Shown: positions 28,013 to 37,600 of the stretch, piece after piece
How positions within the stretch are numbered: the first letter of the stretch is position 1
Layout: every line of letters starts with the position of its first letter
Assembly (NCBI GenBank): GCA_947570215.1
Contig: CANOTO010000009.1
Span: 1 to 64,000, forward strand
Origin: an uncultured Clostridia bacterium
GTDB taxonomy: Bacteria > Bacillota > Clostridia > Christensenellales > CAG-314
Length of the DNA: 64,000 nt
Direction of reading: 5' to 3'
Translations under genes and position numbers: made by a program
Notes under the pieces: model-generated
What the model saw: the letters and a program-made list of their open reading frames with translations, nothing else
Databases searched by the model: none
What the model was told of the DNA's origin: nothing

Positions 28013-28966
28013 ATGCTTAATCAAATACACGGAGCGATAAAAATTTTCGCGGGCAATTCCAGCAAAAAGTTAGCGCAAGCCATATGCGAGCAATTGGATT
28101 TGGAACTCGGCAAAATGGACGTAGGCAAGTTCTCCGACGGAGAAACTGCTGTAAATATCAAGGAATCCGTTCGCGGCTGCGACGTATTTATTATACAGTC
28201 TACCAACACCCCCGTAAATGATAATTTGATGGAGCTTCTGCTTATTATCGACGCATGCAAGCGCGCTTCCGCAATGCGTATTACGGCGGTCATTCCCTAC
28301 TTCGGATACGCCCGTCAGGATCGCAAGGCGCGCGCAAGAGACCCCATTTCGGCAAAGCTCGTAGCCGACATTCTTCAAACGGCAGGCGCGGATCGCGTGC
28401 TTACTATGGATTTGCATAGCAGTCAACTTCAAGGTTTTTTCAATATTCCCGTCGATAACCTTATGGGTATGCCGGTGCTGGCCAAGCACTTTAAGAAGGT
28501 TGGCGTACCGACCAATCTTACTATTGTAAGTCCCGATATGGGCAGCGTGGTGCGCTCCCGCGCAATGGCGAGTAAATTCGACGCGCCGTTGGCTATAATC
28601 GACAAACGCCGTCCTATGGCGAACGTTATGGAAGTAATGAATATTATCGGAGACGTCAGGGGACGCAGTTGCTTGATGTTAGACGATATGATAGATACGG
28701 CAGGAACAATCTGCCAAGGCGCGCAGGCGTTAATAGACAACGGCGCGAGCGAAGTGGTAGCCTGCTGTTCGCACGCGGTGCTGTCGGGGCCGGCTATCGA
28801 GCGGCTCGAAGCAAGCAAGCTAAGCAAAATAATCGTACTCGATACCATAGAGCTTCCCGAAGAAAAGCGTATCGGCAAAATAGAAGTGGTAACTATTTCC
28901 GACCTATTTGCCGAAGCGATAGAACGCGTTTACACTGATTTGCCCATTTCGAAGCTGTACGAATAA
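28013..28966 (+). CDS. prs: Ribose-phosphate pyrophosphokinase
   Basis: PRPP synthetase makes phosphoribosyl pyrophosphate from ribose 5-phosphate and ATP for nucleotide, His and Trp synthesis. The frame is open from 27992 but the ATG at 28013 follows GGGGGAT and gives 317 residues, the family length. The flexible-loop region PYFGYARQDRKARARDPISAKLVA (cut here: YARQDRKAR) and the PRPP-binding loop near CLMLDDMIDTAGTI are intact. Single gene, followed by a terminator. Confidence 0.97.
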   Translation: MLNQIHGAIKIFAGNSSKKLAQAICEQLDLELGKMDVGKFSDGETAVNIKESVRGCDVFIIQSTNTPVNDNLMELLLIIDACKRASAMRITAVIPYFGYARQDRKARARDPISAKLVADILQTAGADRVLTMDLHSSQLQGFFNIPVDNLMGMPVLAKHFKKVGVPTNLTIVSPDMGSVVRSRAMASKFDAPLAIIDKRRPMANVMEVMNIIGDVRGRSCLMLDDMIDTAGTICQGAQALIDNGASEVVACCSHAVLSGPAIERLEASKLSKIIVLDTIELPEEKRIGKIEVVTISDLFAEAIERVYTDLPISKLYE

Positions 28967-29025
28967 AACATAACGGCTTGCCGATCGTCTTTTGACGTAA
29001 AGCCGCCGATGGTCATTATTTTACT

Positions 29026-29063
29026 AACGGCTTAAAACCGCAAGGTTTACAGCCGTTTTTTTT
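29026..29063 (+). terminator. Intrinsic terminator after prs
   Basis: AACGGCT (29026-29032) pairs with AGCCGTT (29051-29057) around an inner AAACC-GCAA-GGTTT hairpin, followed by eight Ts. Confidence 0.9.
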
Positions 29064-29176
29064 ATTTTTTGCTCTAAATAACGCCTTTTACTATTCGGCT
29101 TGCATTTTAATATTTTGTCGTACGTTTTTATTCGTCGTCTGTTATTATTTTCTTTTTTTGCGTCAACAATGTTTGT

Positions 29177-29641
29177 ATGCAAAGATTTTTCGTAATTGTA
29201 ATATTGACGGTTGCGGTTGTCGGAGTGATGCTGTATTTCGCGCCCAAACCGTACGAACAAGCTATATCGTCGATAGCGCCCGCTAATGCGCAGATAAACG
29301 TTTATTGCCGCGGCGGAAGCGTCTCCGGAGTTGACCTGGGCTTCGGCAGTATGGTACGTTGCTCCGTTGCCGATTTGTCCGCGACGTACTCCCGATGCGG
29401 AACAGTGGACGGAATAAGCGCGACATTTGACGGCGATTTAACTGATGTCGAACATATTCTTTCTCGGTTGCGCGTCCGTTCCGTAACCGTAAGCAGTTTC
29501 GGAGATTTGACGGTAATAAGCGGTTATAGCGGCGGAGTTCGCGGCGGTGTTATTTTGGACGGTAAGCGCGTCAATTGTCAGATAGCCTATCGCGACGGCG
29601 TTATATCCGTGGGATTTCCGCTGATTTTGGGCGATTACTGA
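29177..29641 (+). CDS. Probable sporulation-linked membrane-anchored protein (YwmB-like)
   Basis: A 154-residue protein with one N-terminal membrane helix (about residues 4-22) and a beta-rich outer domain. DVEHILSRLRVRSVTVSSFGD and the ending VILDGKRVNCQIAYRDG...GFPLILGDY resemble YwmB-like proteins that in Clostridia lie before spoIIQ-type genes. I recognise this family only by pattern, so the name is tentative. No Shine-Dalgarno sequence is visible before the ATG. Position right before the SpoIIQ-like gene supports a spore-formation role. Confidence 0.6.
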   Translation: MQRFFVIVILTVAVVGVMLYFAPKPYEQAISSIAPANAQINVYCRGGSVSGVDLGFGSMVRCSVADLSATYSRCGTVDGISATFDGDLTDVEHILSRLRVRSVTVSSFGDLTVISGYSGGVRGGVILDGKRVNCQIAYRDGVISVGFPLILGDY

Positions 29642-29714
29642 AATTTTTGTTTTAACGCGTATAAAAGCGTTTACGTATGGTAACAATCTCATCAAACAAA
29701 TACGGAGGCAAACA

Positions 29715-30377
29715 ATGAATTCTGCAAAACAAACCAACAAATTTACAAGATTTCTGCGTAATAACGCGGCGTTGCTGTTACTTATATTTTGCGTGCTGGC
29801 TATAACGGCGGTTGTATTGGCGGTTACTCTTACGCGTAAGCCCGATACTCCCGTTATCCCTGATAGCCCCGTTATAGGCGGACCGGACGACGACAACAAA
29901 GATCCCGACCCCGTCGTTAAGGACAAAATAAAGGTTTATTTCAACTCTCCCGTTAAGTACGACAAAATAAGTATGGAGTATACCGACGGCAAAGATTTAC
30001 TGTTCGTATTCAACTCTACGCTTAAAGACTGGGCTTCTCACAAAGGCGTAGACCTTGTTGCGACGGACGGAACTGAAGTTAACGCAATGTACGACGGAAC
30101 GGTATTGGACGTAAAGGAAACGTTCGCTTTGGGGCAAACCGTTATAATCGACCACGGCGACAACGTGGTTGCAACCTACGCTTCGCTCGGCGACGTACAG
30201 GTAACCAAGGGACAAACCGTCAAAAAGGGTGAAAAAATCGGCGCGGTAAGCACTTCGGCGTCTAACGAATTTATGGACGGAGCGCACGTACACCTTGAAA
30301 TAGCCGTTAACGGCAAAAACGCAGACCCGATGCCGTATATCAAGGGCGAAATCTTCCGCGAAGTAGAACAAGATTAA
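29715..30377 (+). CDS. SpoIIQ-like M23 peptidase-fold protein
   Basis: A 220-residue protein with one membrane helix (about residues 17-40), a Pro/Asp-rich linker (about 43-65) and a C-terminal LytM/M23 domain. The zinc-site motifs HKGVDL (H and D) and HVHLEI (HxH) are both complete, so unlike B. subtilis SpoIIQ, which lacks a ligand, it may be an active peptidase, as in clostridial SpoIIQ. In sporulation SpoIIQ on the forespore side binds SpoIIIAH on the mother-cell side. Ribosome site ACGGAGGC. It is followed by spoIIGA. Confidence 0.8.
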   Translation: MNSAKQTNKFTRFLRNNAALLLLIFCVLAITAVVLAVTLTRKPDTPVIPDSPVIGGPDDDNKDPDPVVKDKIKVYFNSPVKYDKISMEYTDGKDLLFVFNSTLKDWASHKGVDLVATDGTEVNAMYDGTVLDVKETFALGQTVIIDHGDNVVATYASLGDVQVTKGQTVKKGEKIGAVSTSASNEFMDGAHVHLEIAVNGKNADPMPYIKGEIFREVEQD

Positions 30378-30447
30378 TCGCTCTCTCGGTGTCAAGCGAA
30401 TAACATTATTGCGATTTTCGCTTGCGTATTTTAACAAAAACGTATTA

Positions 30448-30486
30448 ATATGTCTTTCCTTATAAAAAAGGAAGGGCATATTTTTT
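30448..30486 (+). terminator. Intrinsic terminator after the SpoIIQ-like gene
   Basis: Bases 30448-30461 (core TTTCCTT) pair with 30469-30482 (core AAGGAAG) and are followed by TTTTTTG. Confidence 0.8.
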
Positions 30487-30532
30487 GTAAGCTATTTTAC
30501 AAAATATTGTAGCTCTACAACAAAAGATACGT

Positions 30533-30559
30533 TTTGTCGCCTTTTTATACCGCTATAAT
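30533..30559 (+). promoter_or_regulatory. spoIIGA promoter with a Spo0A-box-like site
   Basis: A perfect TATAAT (30554-30559) ends 7 bases before the ATG. Upstream, TTTGTCGCC (30533-30541) resembles the Spo0A box TTTGTCGAA, in the place where Spo0A binds the spoIIG promoter of B. subtilis (which has an abnormally placed -35). No sigma-A -35 lies at 17 bases. Confidence 0.5.
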
Positions 30560-30566
30560 TTGGTCT

Positions 30567-31361
30567 ATGAACGTTTACTTGGAATACGTAATTTTGGATA
30601 ATTTCGTAATAGACGCTCTCATTTTGCTTGCGGCGGCATTGACCCTCAGGATACCGTTCAAGAAGTACCGTATCGTTCTCGGCGGCGCGGTCGGCGCTGC
30701 ATGCGCCGTTGCAAGCGTATTCGTCGGTGGTTTTTGGACGTATCTCGTCAAGACGGCGTGTCTTGTTTTTATGTGCATAGCGGCGGTCGGAGTAGGAAAA
30801 AAACTTTTTTGGCATATTTTGCTTACCGTCGCGTATACCTTTACTTTGGGCGGAGCCGTAACGGGAATATTTCATCTGCTCAATATTAGTTACGTTACAC
30901 AAGACGGCGAGTTTTACCAAATGCGCGTTCCGCTGTTCGTGTACGCATTGGCGCTGGCGTTAGTCGCCTTTTTATGCTACTCGATAGTATTTTACGTCAA
31001 GCAAACCAAAAGAATCGCTCCGTATATTTGTAAGATTGTGGTAACTCTCGACAAAGACTATAACCTGACGGGCTTTTACGATTCCGGCAACGGCTTAGTA
31101 TACGACGGTCTGCCGGTATGTTTTGTAACAAAGCGTTTCGACGGTTTTTCCGACTACTTTGCAAAACAAACGCTTGCAGGAAACGCGCGTTCCGTCGAAG
31201 TTGCGACTGTCGCGGGCGTTAAAAGCGTATTGGCCGTCAAGGCGGATGTAACCGCAAACGGCGTAACGCGGCAGGCATATCTTGCGCTGCCGTCGGATAA
31301 ATGCCAATCTGCAAGCTACCATGTCGTATTATCCAATGAGTTTATTTCGGCTAACGGTTAA
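30567..31361 (+). CDS. spoIIGA: Sigma-E processing peptidase SpoIIGA
   Basis: SpoIIGA is the membrane aspartic protease that cleaves pro-sigma-E in the mother cell. The 264-residue product starts MNVYLEYVILDNFVID, has five hydrophobic segments in the first 150 residues, and carries the catalytic Asp in GFYDSGNGL. The length is somewhat below B. subtilis SpoIIGA (about 309). The frame is open from 30534 but the family start is the ATG at 30567. No ribosome site is present and the -10 box ends 7 bases before, so the mRNA is probably leaderless. sigE follows 37 bases later. Confidence 0.93.
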   Translation: MNVYLEYVILDNFVIDALILLAAALTLRIPFKKYRIVLGGAVGAACAVASVFVGGFWTYLVKTACLVFMCIAAVGVGKKLFWHILLTVAYTFTLGGAVTGIFHLLNISYVTQDGEFYQMRVPLFVYALALALVAFLCYSIVFYVKQTKRIAPYICKIVVTLDKDYNLTGFYDSGNGLVYDGLPVCFVTKRFDGFSDYFAKQTLAGNARSVEVATVAGVKSVLAVKADVTANGVTRQAYLALPSDKCQSASYHVVLSNEFISANG

Positions 31362-31398
31362 TTATACGCTTCGGCGTTTGTAATAAGGAGCTCAAATT

Positions 31399-32103
31399 AT
31401 GAAAGTGCTGGAATTATTGAAAAAACTGCTCGCCAGATTGTCTATGTCCGACAAGACCGCGCATTATATTTGCGGAGCGGAAGCCTTGCCGCATCCGTTG
31501 TCCGCGGAAGAAGAAGCGTCGCTGCTTTCCGCCGTTTGTCAGGGAGATACGGAAGCTAAGGACAAGCTGGTGGAGCATAATCTGCGTTTGGTGGTTTTCC
31601 TTGCCAAAAAGTTCGAAAGCAGCGGCGTAGATATGGAAGATTTGGTATCCGTAGGCACGATAGGTCTTATCAAGGCTATCAACAGCTTCAAGGCGGAGAA
31701 GCAGATAAAACTTGCCACATATGCCAGCAGGTGTATAGAAAACGAGATTCTAATGTACCTTCGTAAGCTTTCCAAACGCAAGGCGGAAGTAAGCCTTGAC
31801 GAACCGTTAAACGTTGACGGCGACGGCAATGAGCTGCTGCTTGCCGACATTTTGGGGACGGATTCCGACGCTATATATAACCATGTCGAAAGCCAAGTGG
31901 AGCGTCAGCTTTTGGAAGAAGGTTTGTCGCGGCTTTCCAAACGCGAGCAGCAGATAATCGAAATGCGTTTCGGCTTGGACGGCGAAGACGAGCGCACGCA
32001 AAAGGAGGTTGCGGATTTGCTCGGTATTTCCCAGTCATACATATCGCGTTTGGAAAAGAAAATAATCTCTCGTTTGAAAAAGGAAATTTCCAAGCTGGTT
32101 TAG
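31399..32103 (+). CDS. sigE: RNA polymerase sporulation sigma factor SigE
   Basis: The 234-residue mother-cell sigma factor has region 2 ([20 protein letters not shown]...[10 protein letters not shown]) and region 4 ([15 protein letters not shown]...[13 protein letters not shown]). The N-terminus ([16 protein letters not shown] then [14 protein letters not shown]) is an amphipathic pro-sequence of the pro-sigma-E type, removed by SpoIIGA encoded just upstream. sigG, often next in Clostridia, is absent here; the SRP RNA follows. Confidence 0.95.
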   Translation: MKVLELLKKLLARLSMSDKTAHYICGAEALPHPLSAEEEASLLSAVCQGDTEAKDKLVEHNLRLVVFLAKKFESSGVDMEDLVSVGTIGLIKAINSFKAEKQIKLATYASRCIENEILMYLRKLSKRKAEVSLDEPLNVDGDGNELLLADILGTDSDAIYNHVESQVERQLLEEGLSRLSKREQQIIEMRFGLDGEDERTQKEVADLLGISQSYISRLEKKIISRLKKEISKLV

Positions 32104-32154
32104 CGCAATACGGCGACGAAGTAGGGCGGCGTTTGTTTTCGACAAAATAAACGG

Positions 32155-32183
32155 TTGCAAAATTATTGCTTTTAGTGTATAAT
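32155..32183 (+). promoter_or_regulatory. Promoter of the SRP RNA
   Basis: TTGCAA (32155-32160), 17-base spacer, TATAAT (32178-32183). Confidence 0.75.
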
Positions 32184-32187
32184 AGCG

Positions 32188-32456
32188 TTACTGCGCTAAG
32201 CGGGGAGCTAGCGGTGCCCTGTCGCCTACAATCCGCTACAGTAGGGCTGAATGTTGCGGGCGGCTTTATATGTGGAAAGCAGGAATCGGCAAGGAACGTT
32301 GATACCAAGGTCTTGTGCGACGCGATGCTGTCAACCGTGTCAGGGTGGGAACACAGCAGCACTACGCAGTTTGAGCGTGCGCCACAAGGTAGCTTTGGAG
32401 TAGTTACCTACCGAGATACCGTTTCGGCATATACTGTCAACCGTAACGCGCAGTCA
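32188..32456 (+). ncRNA. ffs: Signal recognition particle RNA (large, Alu-containing type)
   Basis: The 5' Alu part has the near-diagnostic GGGGAGCTAGCGGTGCCCTG and CAATCCGCTACAGTAGGGCTGA, as in B. subtilis scRNA. The Ffh-binding domain is the hairpin GTCAGG...GGGAAC...CAGCAGC near 32338-32363. The two ends pair as ACTGCGC (32190-32196) with GCGCAGT (32448-32454). Promoter and terminator flank it. The protein ORF called across it (32166-32459) is spurious. Confidence 0.95.
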
Positions 32457-32467
32457 TAGAATGTTCG

Positions 32468-32500
32468 AGCGACGGCTTGTTTAAGCCGTCGCTTTTTTTT
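32468..32500 (+). terminator. Terminator of the SRP RNA
   Basis: AGCGACGGCTT (32468-32478) pairs with AAGCCGTCGCT (32483-32493), followed by eight Ts. From here to 32996 the sequence is AT-rich with no gene that I can support; it holds the G9 promoter-like element and the DUF896 promoter. Confidence 0.93.
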
Positions 32501-32780
32501 GCGGCGGCTGCCGTTATCTGTTTTTAGCTGACAAGTCGAATGTTTTGTCGAATTTCGCCGCGGAAATTACGATTGAAATAAATTCGGAAAATTATTATCG
32601 TCGGTTTTTGTAATAAAAATTACCGAGTTGTAGGAAAGCGAAGTTAATTCATTTTTTTCGTTTTAATTGTTGTTTTGCGGCGTATTCTATATTGTATACT
32701 TTTATCTTAAAAGATTTATTTTGTGAATTATTTCACAAAAATGAAATTATTATCTTTATTTTTATTTGTCTCGCAGGGTC

Positions 32781-32808
32781 TTGACATTCGTACGGGGGGG
32801 GGTATTAT
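32781..32808 (+). promoter_or_regulatory. Promoter-like element with a G9 spacer tract, second copy
   Basis: TTGACA (32781-32786), TTCGTAC, nine Gs (32794-32802), then TATTAT (32803-32808): spacer 16. The core GTAC-G9-TAT equals that at 807-822. The next gene on this strand is DUF896 at 32997, about 180 bases after the expected transcription start, and it has its own promoter. A perfect GTAAAGC/GCTTTAC hairpin lies in between near 32865. Confidence 0.6.
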
Positions 32809-32945
32809 TGATACGTTGTAATGATATTAACTTTTCTTTCGAAACGTTTTAACGCAGTACGCGTGTAAAGCTGCCTACGGCTTTACGCTGCTGTAAATAA
32901 GTTAATGATTTGTCGGCGCCGACCAATGCAGACAATCGGTTTTGC

Positions 32946-32974
32946 TTGACCTTGTAATTACTGCGTGCTACAAT
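32946..32974 (+). promoter_or_regulatory. Promoter of the DUF896 gene
   Basis: TTGACC (32946-32951), 17-base spacer, TACAAT (32969-32974). Confidence 0.65.
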
Positions 32975-32996
32975 TATATAAACGACAAGGTGAACT

Positions 32997-33215
32997 ATGG
33001 AACAGAAAAAAATAGACAGAATAAACGAACTTGCCCGTAAATCCAAGACGGCCCAAGGTCTTACCGAAGCGGAAAAGGATGAGCAGAAAGCATTGCGTCA
33101 AGAATACTTGGAATCGTGGTGGCAGGGTGTGCAGCAAACTTTGGATAATACTTACATAGTTGACGGCAAGGGCAACGAGCGTAAGCTACAAAAGAAGCCC
33201 GATTACAAAGAGTAA
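32997..33215 (+). CDS. DUF896 family protein (YnzC-like)
   Basis: A 72-residue cytoplasmic protein with the DUF896 helical hairpin: KIDRINELARKSKTAQGLTE then EQKALRQEYLESW, followed by the short conserved tail VDGKGNER. B. subtilis YnzC is a member; it is linked to the SOS region there but its molecular role is unknown. Ribosome site AAGGTGA. The next gene follows 25 bases later, so they are probably co-transcribed. Confidence 0.88.
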   Translation: MEQKKIDRINELARKSKTAQGLTEAEKDEQKALRQEYLESWWQGVQQTLDNTYIVDGKGNERKLQKKPDYKE

Positions 33216-33240
33216 AAGTGTATTGCAGGAAACTTGCATA

Positions 33241-33933
33241 ATGCAACAAAACTTATTTTTTTGTGAAAAATGTGATTTGCTTACGGACGGCGTCGTTTGC
33301 CGACAATGCGGCGGCAAAACCCGCGTACCGTTGCAGTCCGACTTGTGCTTTTTTGCAGAGTTCGGATGGCAATCTTACCGTATGTTTTCCGAGGCGTTAA
33401 CAAGCGCCGAAATTGATTGCGTTGCCGAACCCGTTTACGGCGGATTCAGTCGGCTAAATAAACCTGTCGGTTACAGGTTTTACGTCAAATACGCCGACTA
33501 CGCCGCCGCGCAGGAAGTATACGATACGCTTTTCGCCTGCAAAGCTCAGCCGCAAAACGACGACTGCAACCCGACGAGCGTAATAGACCGCGCGGTAAAG
33601 GTAATTGTCGACCGCCCCAAGGGCAGCGTTCATCCCGAACACCGCGACATAAAGTATCAGCTCAATTACGGACACGTCGAAGGCGTAACCGGCGGCGACG
33701 GCGAAGAACAGGACGCGTATATTGTGGGCGTAAATGCCCCATTACAGCGTTTGTCCGAGTTTTACGGCTATGTAATAGCGGTAATAGTACGCAAAAACGA
33801 CGTCGAAACCAAGTGGGTTGTCGCGCCTGTATACGGCGGAGTTTCGCCTTATATACCCAAGTTTACCAAGGAACAAATCGCCGCGGCAGTCAACTTTCAA
33901 GAAAAATTTTTCGACATCGAAATTATAATGTAA
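33241..33933 (+). CDS. Zinc-ribbon/DUF2007-like/inorganic pyrophosphatase-like fusion
   Basis: The protein has 230 residues in three parts. Residues 8-25 form a zinc ribbon (CEKCDLLTDGVVCRQCGG). Residues 35-100 look like a DUF2007-type domain (AEFGWQSYRMFSEALTSAEI...YAAAQEVYDTLF). Residues 115-230 match the short inorganic pyrophosphatase-like family (VDRPKGSVHPEH, LNYGHVEGVTGGDGEEQDAY, FTKEQIAAAVNFQEKFF). The frame is open from 33160; the ATG at 33241 follows GCAGGAAAC. Whether the last domain hydrolyses pyrophosphate is unknown; the Asp/Glu cluster GGDGEEQDAY is the likely metal site. Confidence 0.75.
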   Translation: MQQNLFFCEKCDLLTDGVVCRQCGGKTRVPLQSDLCFFAEFGWQSYRMFSEALTSAEIDCVAEPVYGGFSRLNKPVGYRFYVKYADYAAAQEVYDTLFACKAQPQNDDCNPTSVIDRAVKVIVDRPKGSVHPEHRDIKYQLNYGHVEGVTGGDGEEQDAYIVGVNAPLQRLSEFYGYVIAVIVRKNDVETKWVVAPVYGGVSPYIPKFTKEQIAAAVNFQEKFFDIEIIM

Positions 33934-34154
33934 CGTTAAAAAGTGAGGGGCAAATTGCGCTCCTTTACTTTTGACACAAAACATAATATTTATATAATAT
34001 ATTTTAACTAAAAATGCGTATTTGCGTAAAAATTTTCAAAAGTCGCTTGATTTGAAGTAGAAATAAGTTTTAATAAAAGCGCTTACCACATTACGATTTT
34101 ACTTGCCAAACTTATTTCAATTTGTTAAAATGTAAATAATAAAATAATAAATAC

Positions 34155-34477
34155 GTCAGAGCAGGGACAAGACTGCGGAACACGGTTTGTACAGAGAGCG
34201 CGTAGCCCGCTGAAATACGCGACTTGCCGCCCGAAAGCCATCGCCCTGCAAGTAGACTTGGCAAAATATTGACGTTATACTCGGTTGCGCAGCGTAGAAA
34301 TTCGGCGAAGCGTAAAAAACGGCAATTCGGTAGTCAAGTACGGAAAAGCGGTCCGTTATCACACCGCGCGGTATAATTTGTTTTGTATGAATATGCGCGC
34401 ATATGCAAATATAAACAAACGTACCTGTTTGAAATGGTAAACTCTTGTAGGAGCGTTTTTTCAAACGCTCCTTTTTT
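34155..34477 (+). ncRNA. T-box leader of ileS (Ile specifier)
   Basis: Stem I is closed by GCAGGG (34161-34166) and CCCTGC (34244-34249). The sequence shows GGGACAAGA, CAGAGAG and GCTGAAA elements typical of T-boxes, and an ATC specifier followed by G at 34240-34243, next to AAGTAGAC. An intrinsic terminator, GGAGCGTTT (34450-34458) with AAACGCTCC (34463-34471) and six Ts, ends the leader. The antiterminator box is not canonical; TGGT at about 34434 is a candidate. Uncharged tRNA-Ile would promote read-through into ileS. The 220 bases before it (33934-34154) are AT-rich and hold nothing that I can identify. Confidence 0.7.
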
Positions 34478-34630
34478 GACGGCGCATAAGCATCGCAATA
34501 CGGTGTCAGACTTGCGTTTTGCTCTGTCGTGTACGCTTCACTTGCATCGCGCCTGTCTTGTCTGCCCGTTTCGCAGTCAAAACCAATCAATTAATCAACG
34601 TTGAATTTGCAATTAAGGGGGTTGAACTCT

Positions 34631-37600
34631 ATGTCCAAATACAAAAAGGTAGACAGCTCGTTAAACTTCGTAGACAGAGAACTGGAAGTTCTCGAATTTT
34701 GGAAAGAGAACAAAATTTTCGCGCAAACAGCCGCCAAGGGCGACAAATCCTTTACTTTCTACGACGGTCCGCCGACAGCCAACGGCAAACCGCACATAGG
34801 TCACGTTTTAACGCGCTCGATAAAGGACCTAATTCCCCGTTACCAAGTAATGAAGGGACGTAAGGTTCTGCGCAAGGCGGGTTGGGATACTCACGGTCTT
34901 CCGGTGGAATTAGAAGTGGAAAAGCTCTTGGGCATCGATGGCAAAAAGCAGATAGAAGAATACGGTATCGAGCCGTTTGTGGAAAAGTGCAAGCAATCGG
35001 TGTGGAAGTATAAGGGCGAATGGGAACAGCTGTCCGACCGCGTAGCCTACTGGGCGGATATGGAACATCCCTACGTCACCTACGACAACAATTATATCGA
35101 ATCGGAGTGGTGGGCGCTAAAAACCATATATGACAAGGGGCTTTTATACAAGGGCTTCAAAATCGTGCCCTACTGTCCCCGCTGCGGAACTGCGCTTTCT
35201 TCTCACGAAGTGGCGCAGGGCTACAAGGACGTAAAGGAAAAGTCCGCAGTTGCCAAGTTCCGTCTTGTCGATAGCCCCGATACCTATTTCCTTGCTTGGA
35301 CAACCACTCCCTGGACGCTGCCATCCAACGTTGCGTTGTGTATGAACGCCGACTACGACTACGCTACGGTTTTGTGCGACGACGTAAAGTATATTCTTGC
35401 AAAGGAACTTGTAAGCAAACATTTCGAAGACGGTACTTACGATATTTTGGATGTAAAGAAGGGCTCCGCATACGAAGGCGCGCATTATACGCCGCTTTAT
35501 ACCTACGCCAACGTTCAAGAAGATTGTTACTACGTTACCAACGACGGCTACGTTACGTTAACCGACGGCACGGGCATAGTGCATATCGCGCCCGCATTCG
35601 GCGAAGACGACGCAAACGTGGGCAGAAGGTACAATCTGCCGCTGGTGCAGCTTGTTGGCGAAGACGGCAAGTTCGTGGACGGCTGCGGCGAGCTTACGGG
35701 CTTGTTCTGCAAGTCTGCCGATAAGCCCATATTAAAGGATTTGAAACAGCGCGGACTGCTGTTTGCCGAGCTTATGTACGAGCACAGCTATCCGCATTGC
35801 TGGCGCTGCGACACGCCGCTTATCTATTACGCGCGTAAGTCGTGGTTTGTCAAGATGACGGCGGTGCGCGACGAATTGCTCAAAGCCAACGCTTCCGTCA
35901 ACTGGATACCGCCCTCAATCGGTTCGGGACGTATGGGCAACTTCCTTGAAAACGTAATCGACTGGGGAATTTCCCGCGACAGGTATTGGGGAACGCCCCT
36001 GCCGGTGTGGGTATGCAACAAATGCGGCAAGGTTCACGTAATAGGCAGCAGAGCCGAACTTGCCGACAAATGCGGCTGTAGCAAGGATATCGAATTGCAC
36101 CGCCCGTTTATTGACGAATGCAAGTGGGAATGCAGCTGCGGCGGTACGTACGAGCGCACTCCCGAAGTTATCGACTGTTGGTTCGATTCCGGCTCGATGC
36201 CCTACGCACAGTTCCACTATCCGTTTGAAAACGAGAAGTTATTCAAGGAAAACTTCCCTGCCGACTTCATCTCCGAAGCGGTGGACCAGACTCGCGGTTG
36301 GTTCTACGTTTTGCTTGCCGTAAACACTCTGTTATTCGGCAAGGCGCCGTTTAAGAACTGTATCGTTTTGGGACTTGTAGGCGACGAACACGGCGTAAAG
36401 ATGAGCAAGCACAAGGGCAACGTGGTAGACCCGTGGGACAGCTTCAACAAGCAGGGCGCGGACGCGGTGCGTTGGTATTTTTATACGGCTTCCGCTCCGT
36501 GGCTTCCGAGCCGTTTCTATTCCGAAGCCGTTTCGGAAATGCAGCGTAAGTTTTTGGGAACGCTGTGGAACACCTACGCGTTTTACGTACTGTACGCGGA
36601 TATCGACGACTTCGACCCGAGCAAGTACGACCTTAAAAAATGCAAGCTGACGCTTATGGACAAATGGATACTGTCCGAAGTCAACCAACTTGTGGATACT
36701 GTAGACAATGGATTGTCTAACTACGAGATAACAGATACTGCACGTTCGATAGAAAGGTTTACGGATATGCTGTCCAATTGGTACGTACGCCGCTGCCGCG
36801 AACGCTATTGGGGCGCGGACTGGACGGATGACAAGCAGGCGGCGTATATGACGCTGTATACCGTGCTGGATACGCTTGTCAAGGTTGCCGCTCCCTTCGT
36901 TCCCTTTATTACGGAAAGCATTTACCAAAATATCACGGCAAACTGCTTTAACAAGGCTCCGCGTTCGGTGCACCTGTGCGCTTTTCCCAAGGCGGACAAG
37001 AAGTATATCGATTTGCGCCTTAACAAAATGATGGAAAAGGTGCTGGACATAGTCGTTCTCGGGCGTTCGGCGCGCAACTCCGCCAATGTTAAGAACCGTC
37101 AGCCGCTTGCGCGTATGTACGTTGCAACCGGCGGAGAGTTGGACAGCGATATGGCGGACATAGTCAAAAACGAGCTTAATGTCAAGGAACTAATCAACGT
37201 CAAGTCCGCCGATGCATTCGCCGACTACGAAATAAAGCCGCAGCTCAAGACCTTGGGACCGAAGTACGGCAAACTGATAGGTATTATACGCGAGCGCTTC
37301 GCCAACTTGGGCGACAAGGCGCGCGAAGTGGTGGAAAACGTCAAACACGGCGGCAAACACGTGTTCGACTTCAACGGCAATACCGTCGAAGTAAGCGCTG
37401 AAGACTTGCTTATATCGTCTAAAAACAAACAAGGTTATTCGGTAGTAAGCGACCGCGGCGACACTGTTGCGTTGGACGTAAACCTTTCCGACAAACTGAT
37501 AGAAGAAGGCTTGGTGCGCGAGATTGTGTCTAAGATACAAACTATGCGCAAGGAATGCGATTTCGTAGTGACCGACCACATTATCGTGGGTTACAAGGCG

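Noticed and set aside
32166..32459. 97-residue ORF after sigE
   Set aside because: It lies exactly over the SRP RNA, whose conserved Alu and Ffh-binding elements explain the sequence.
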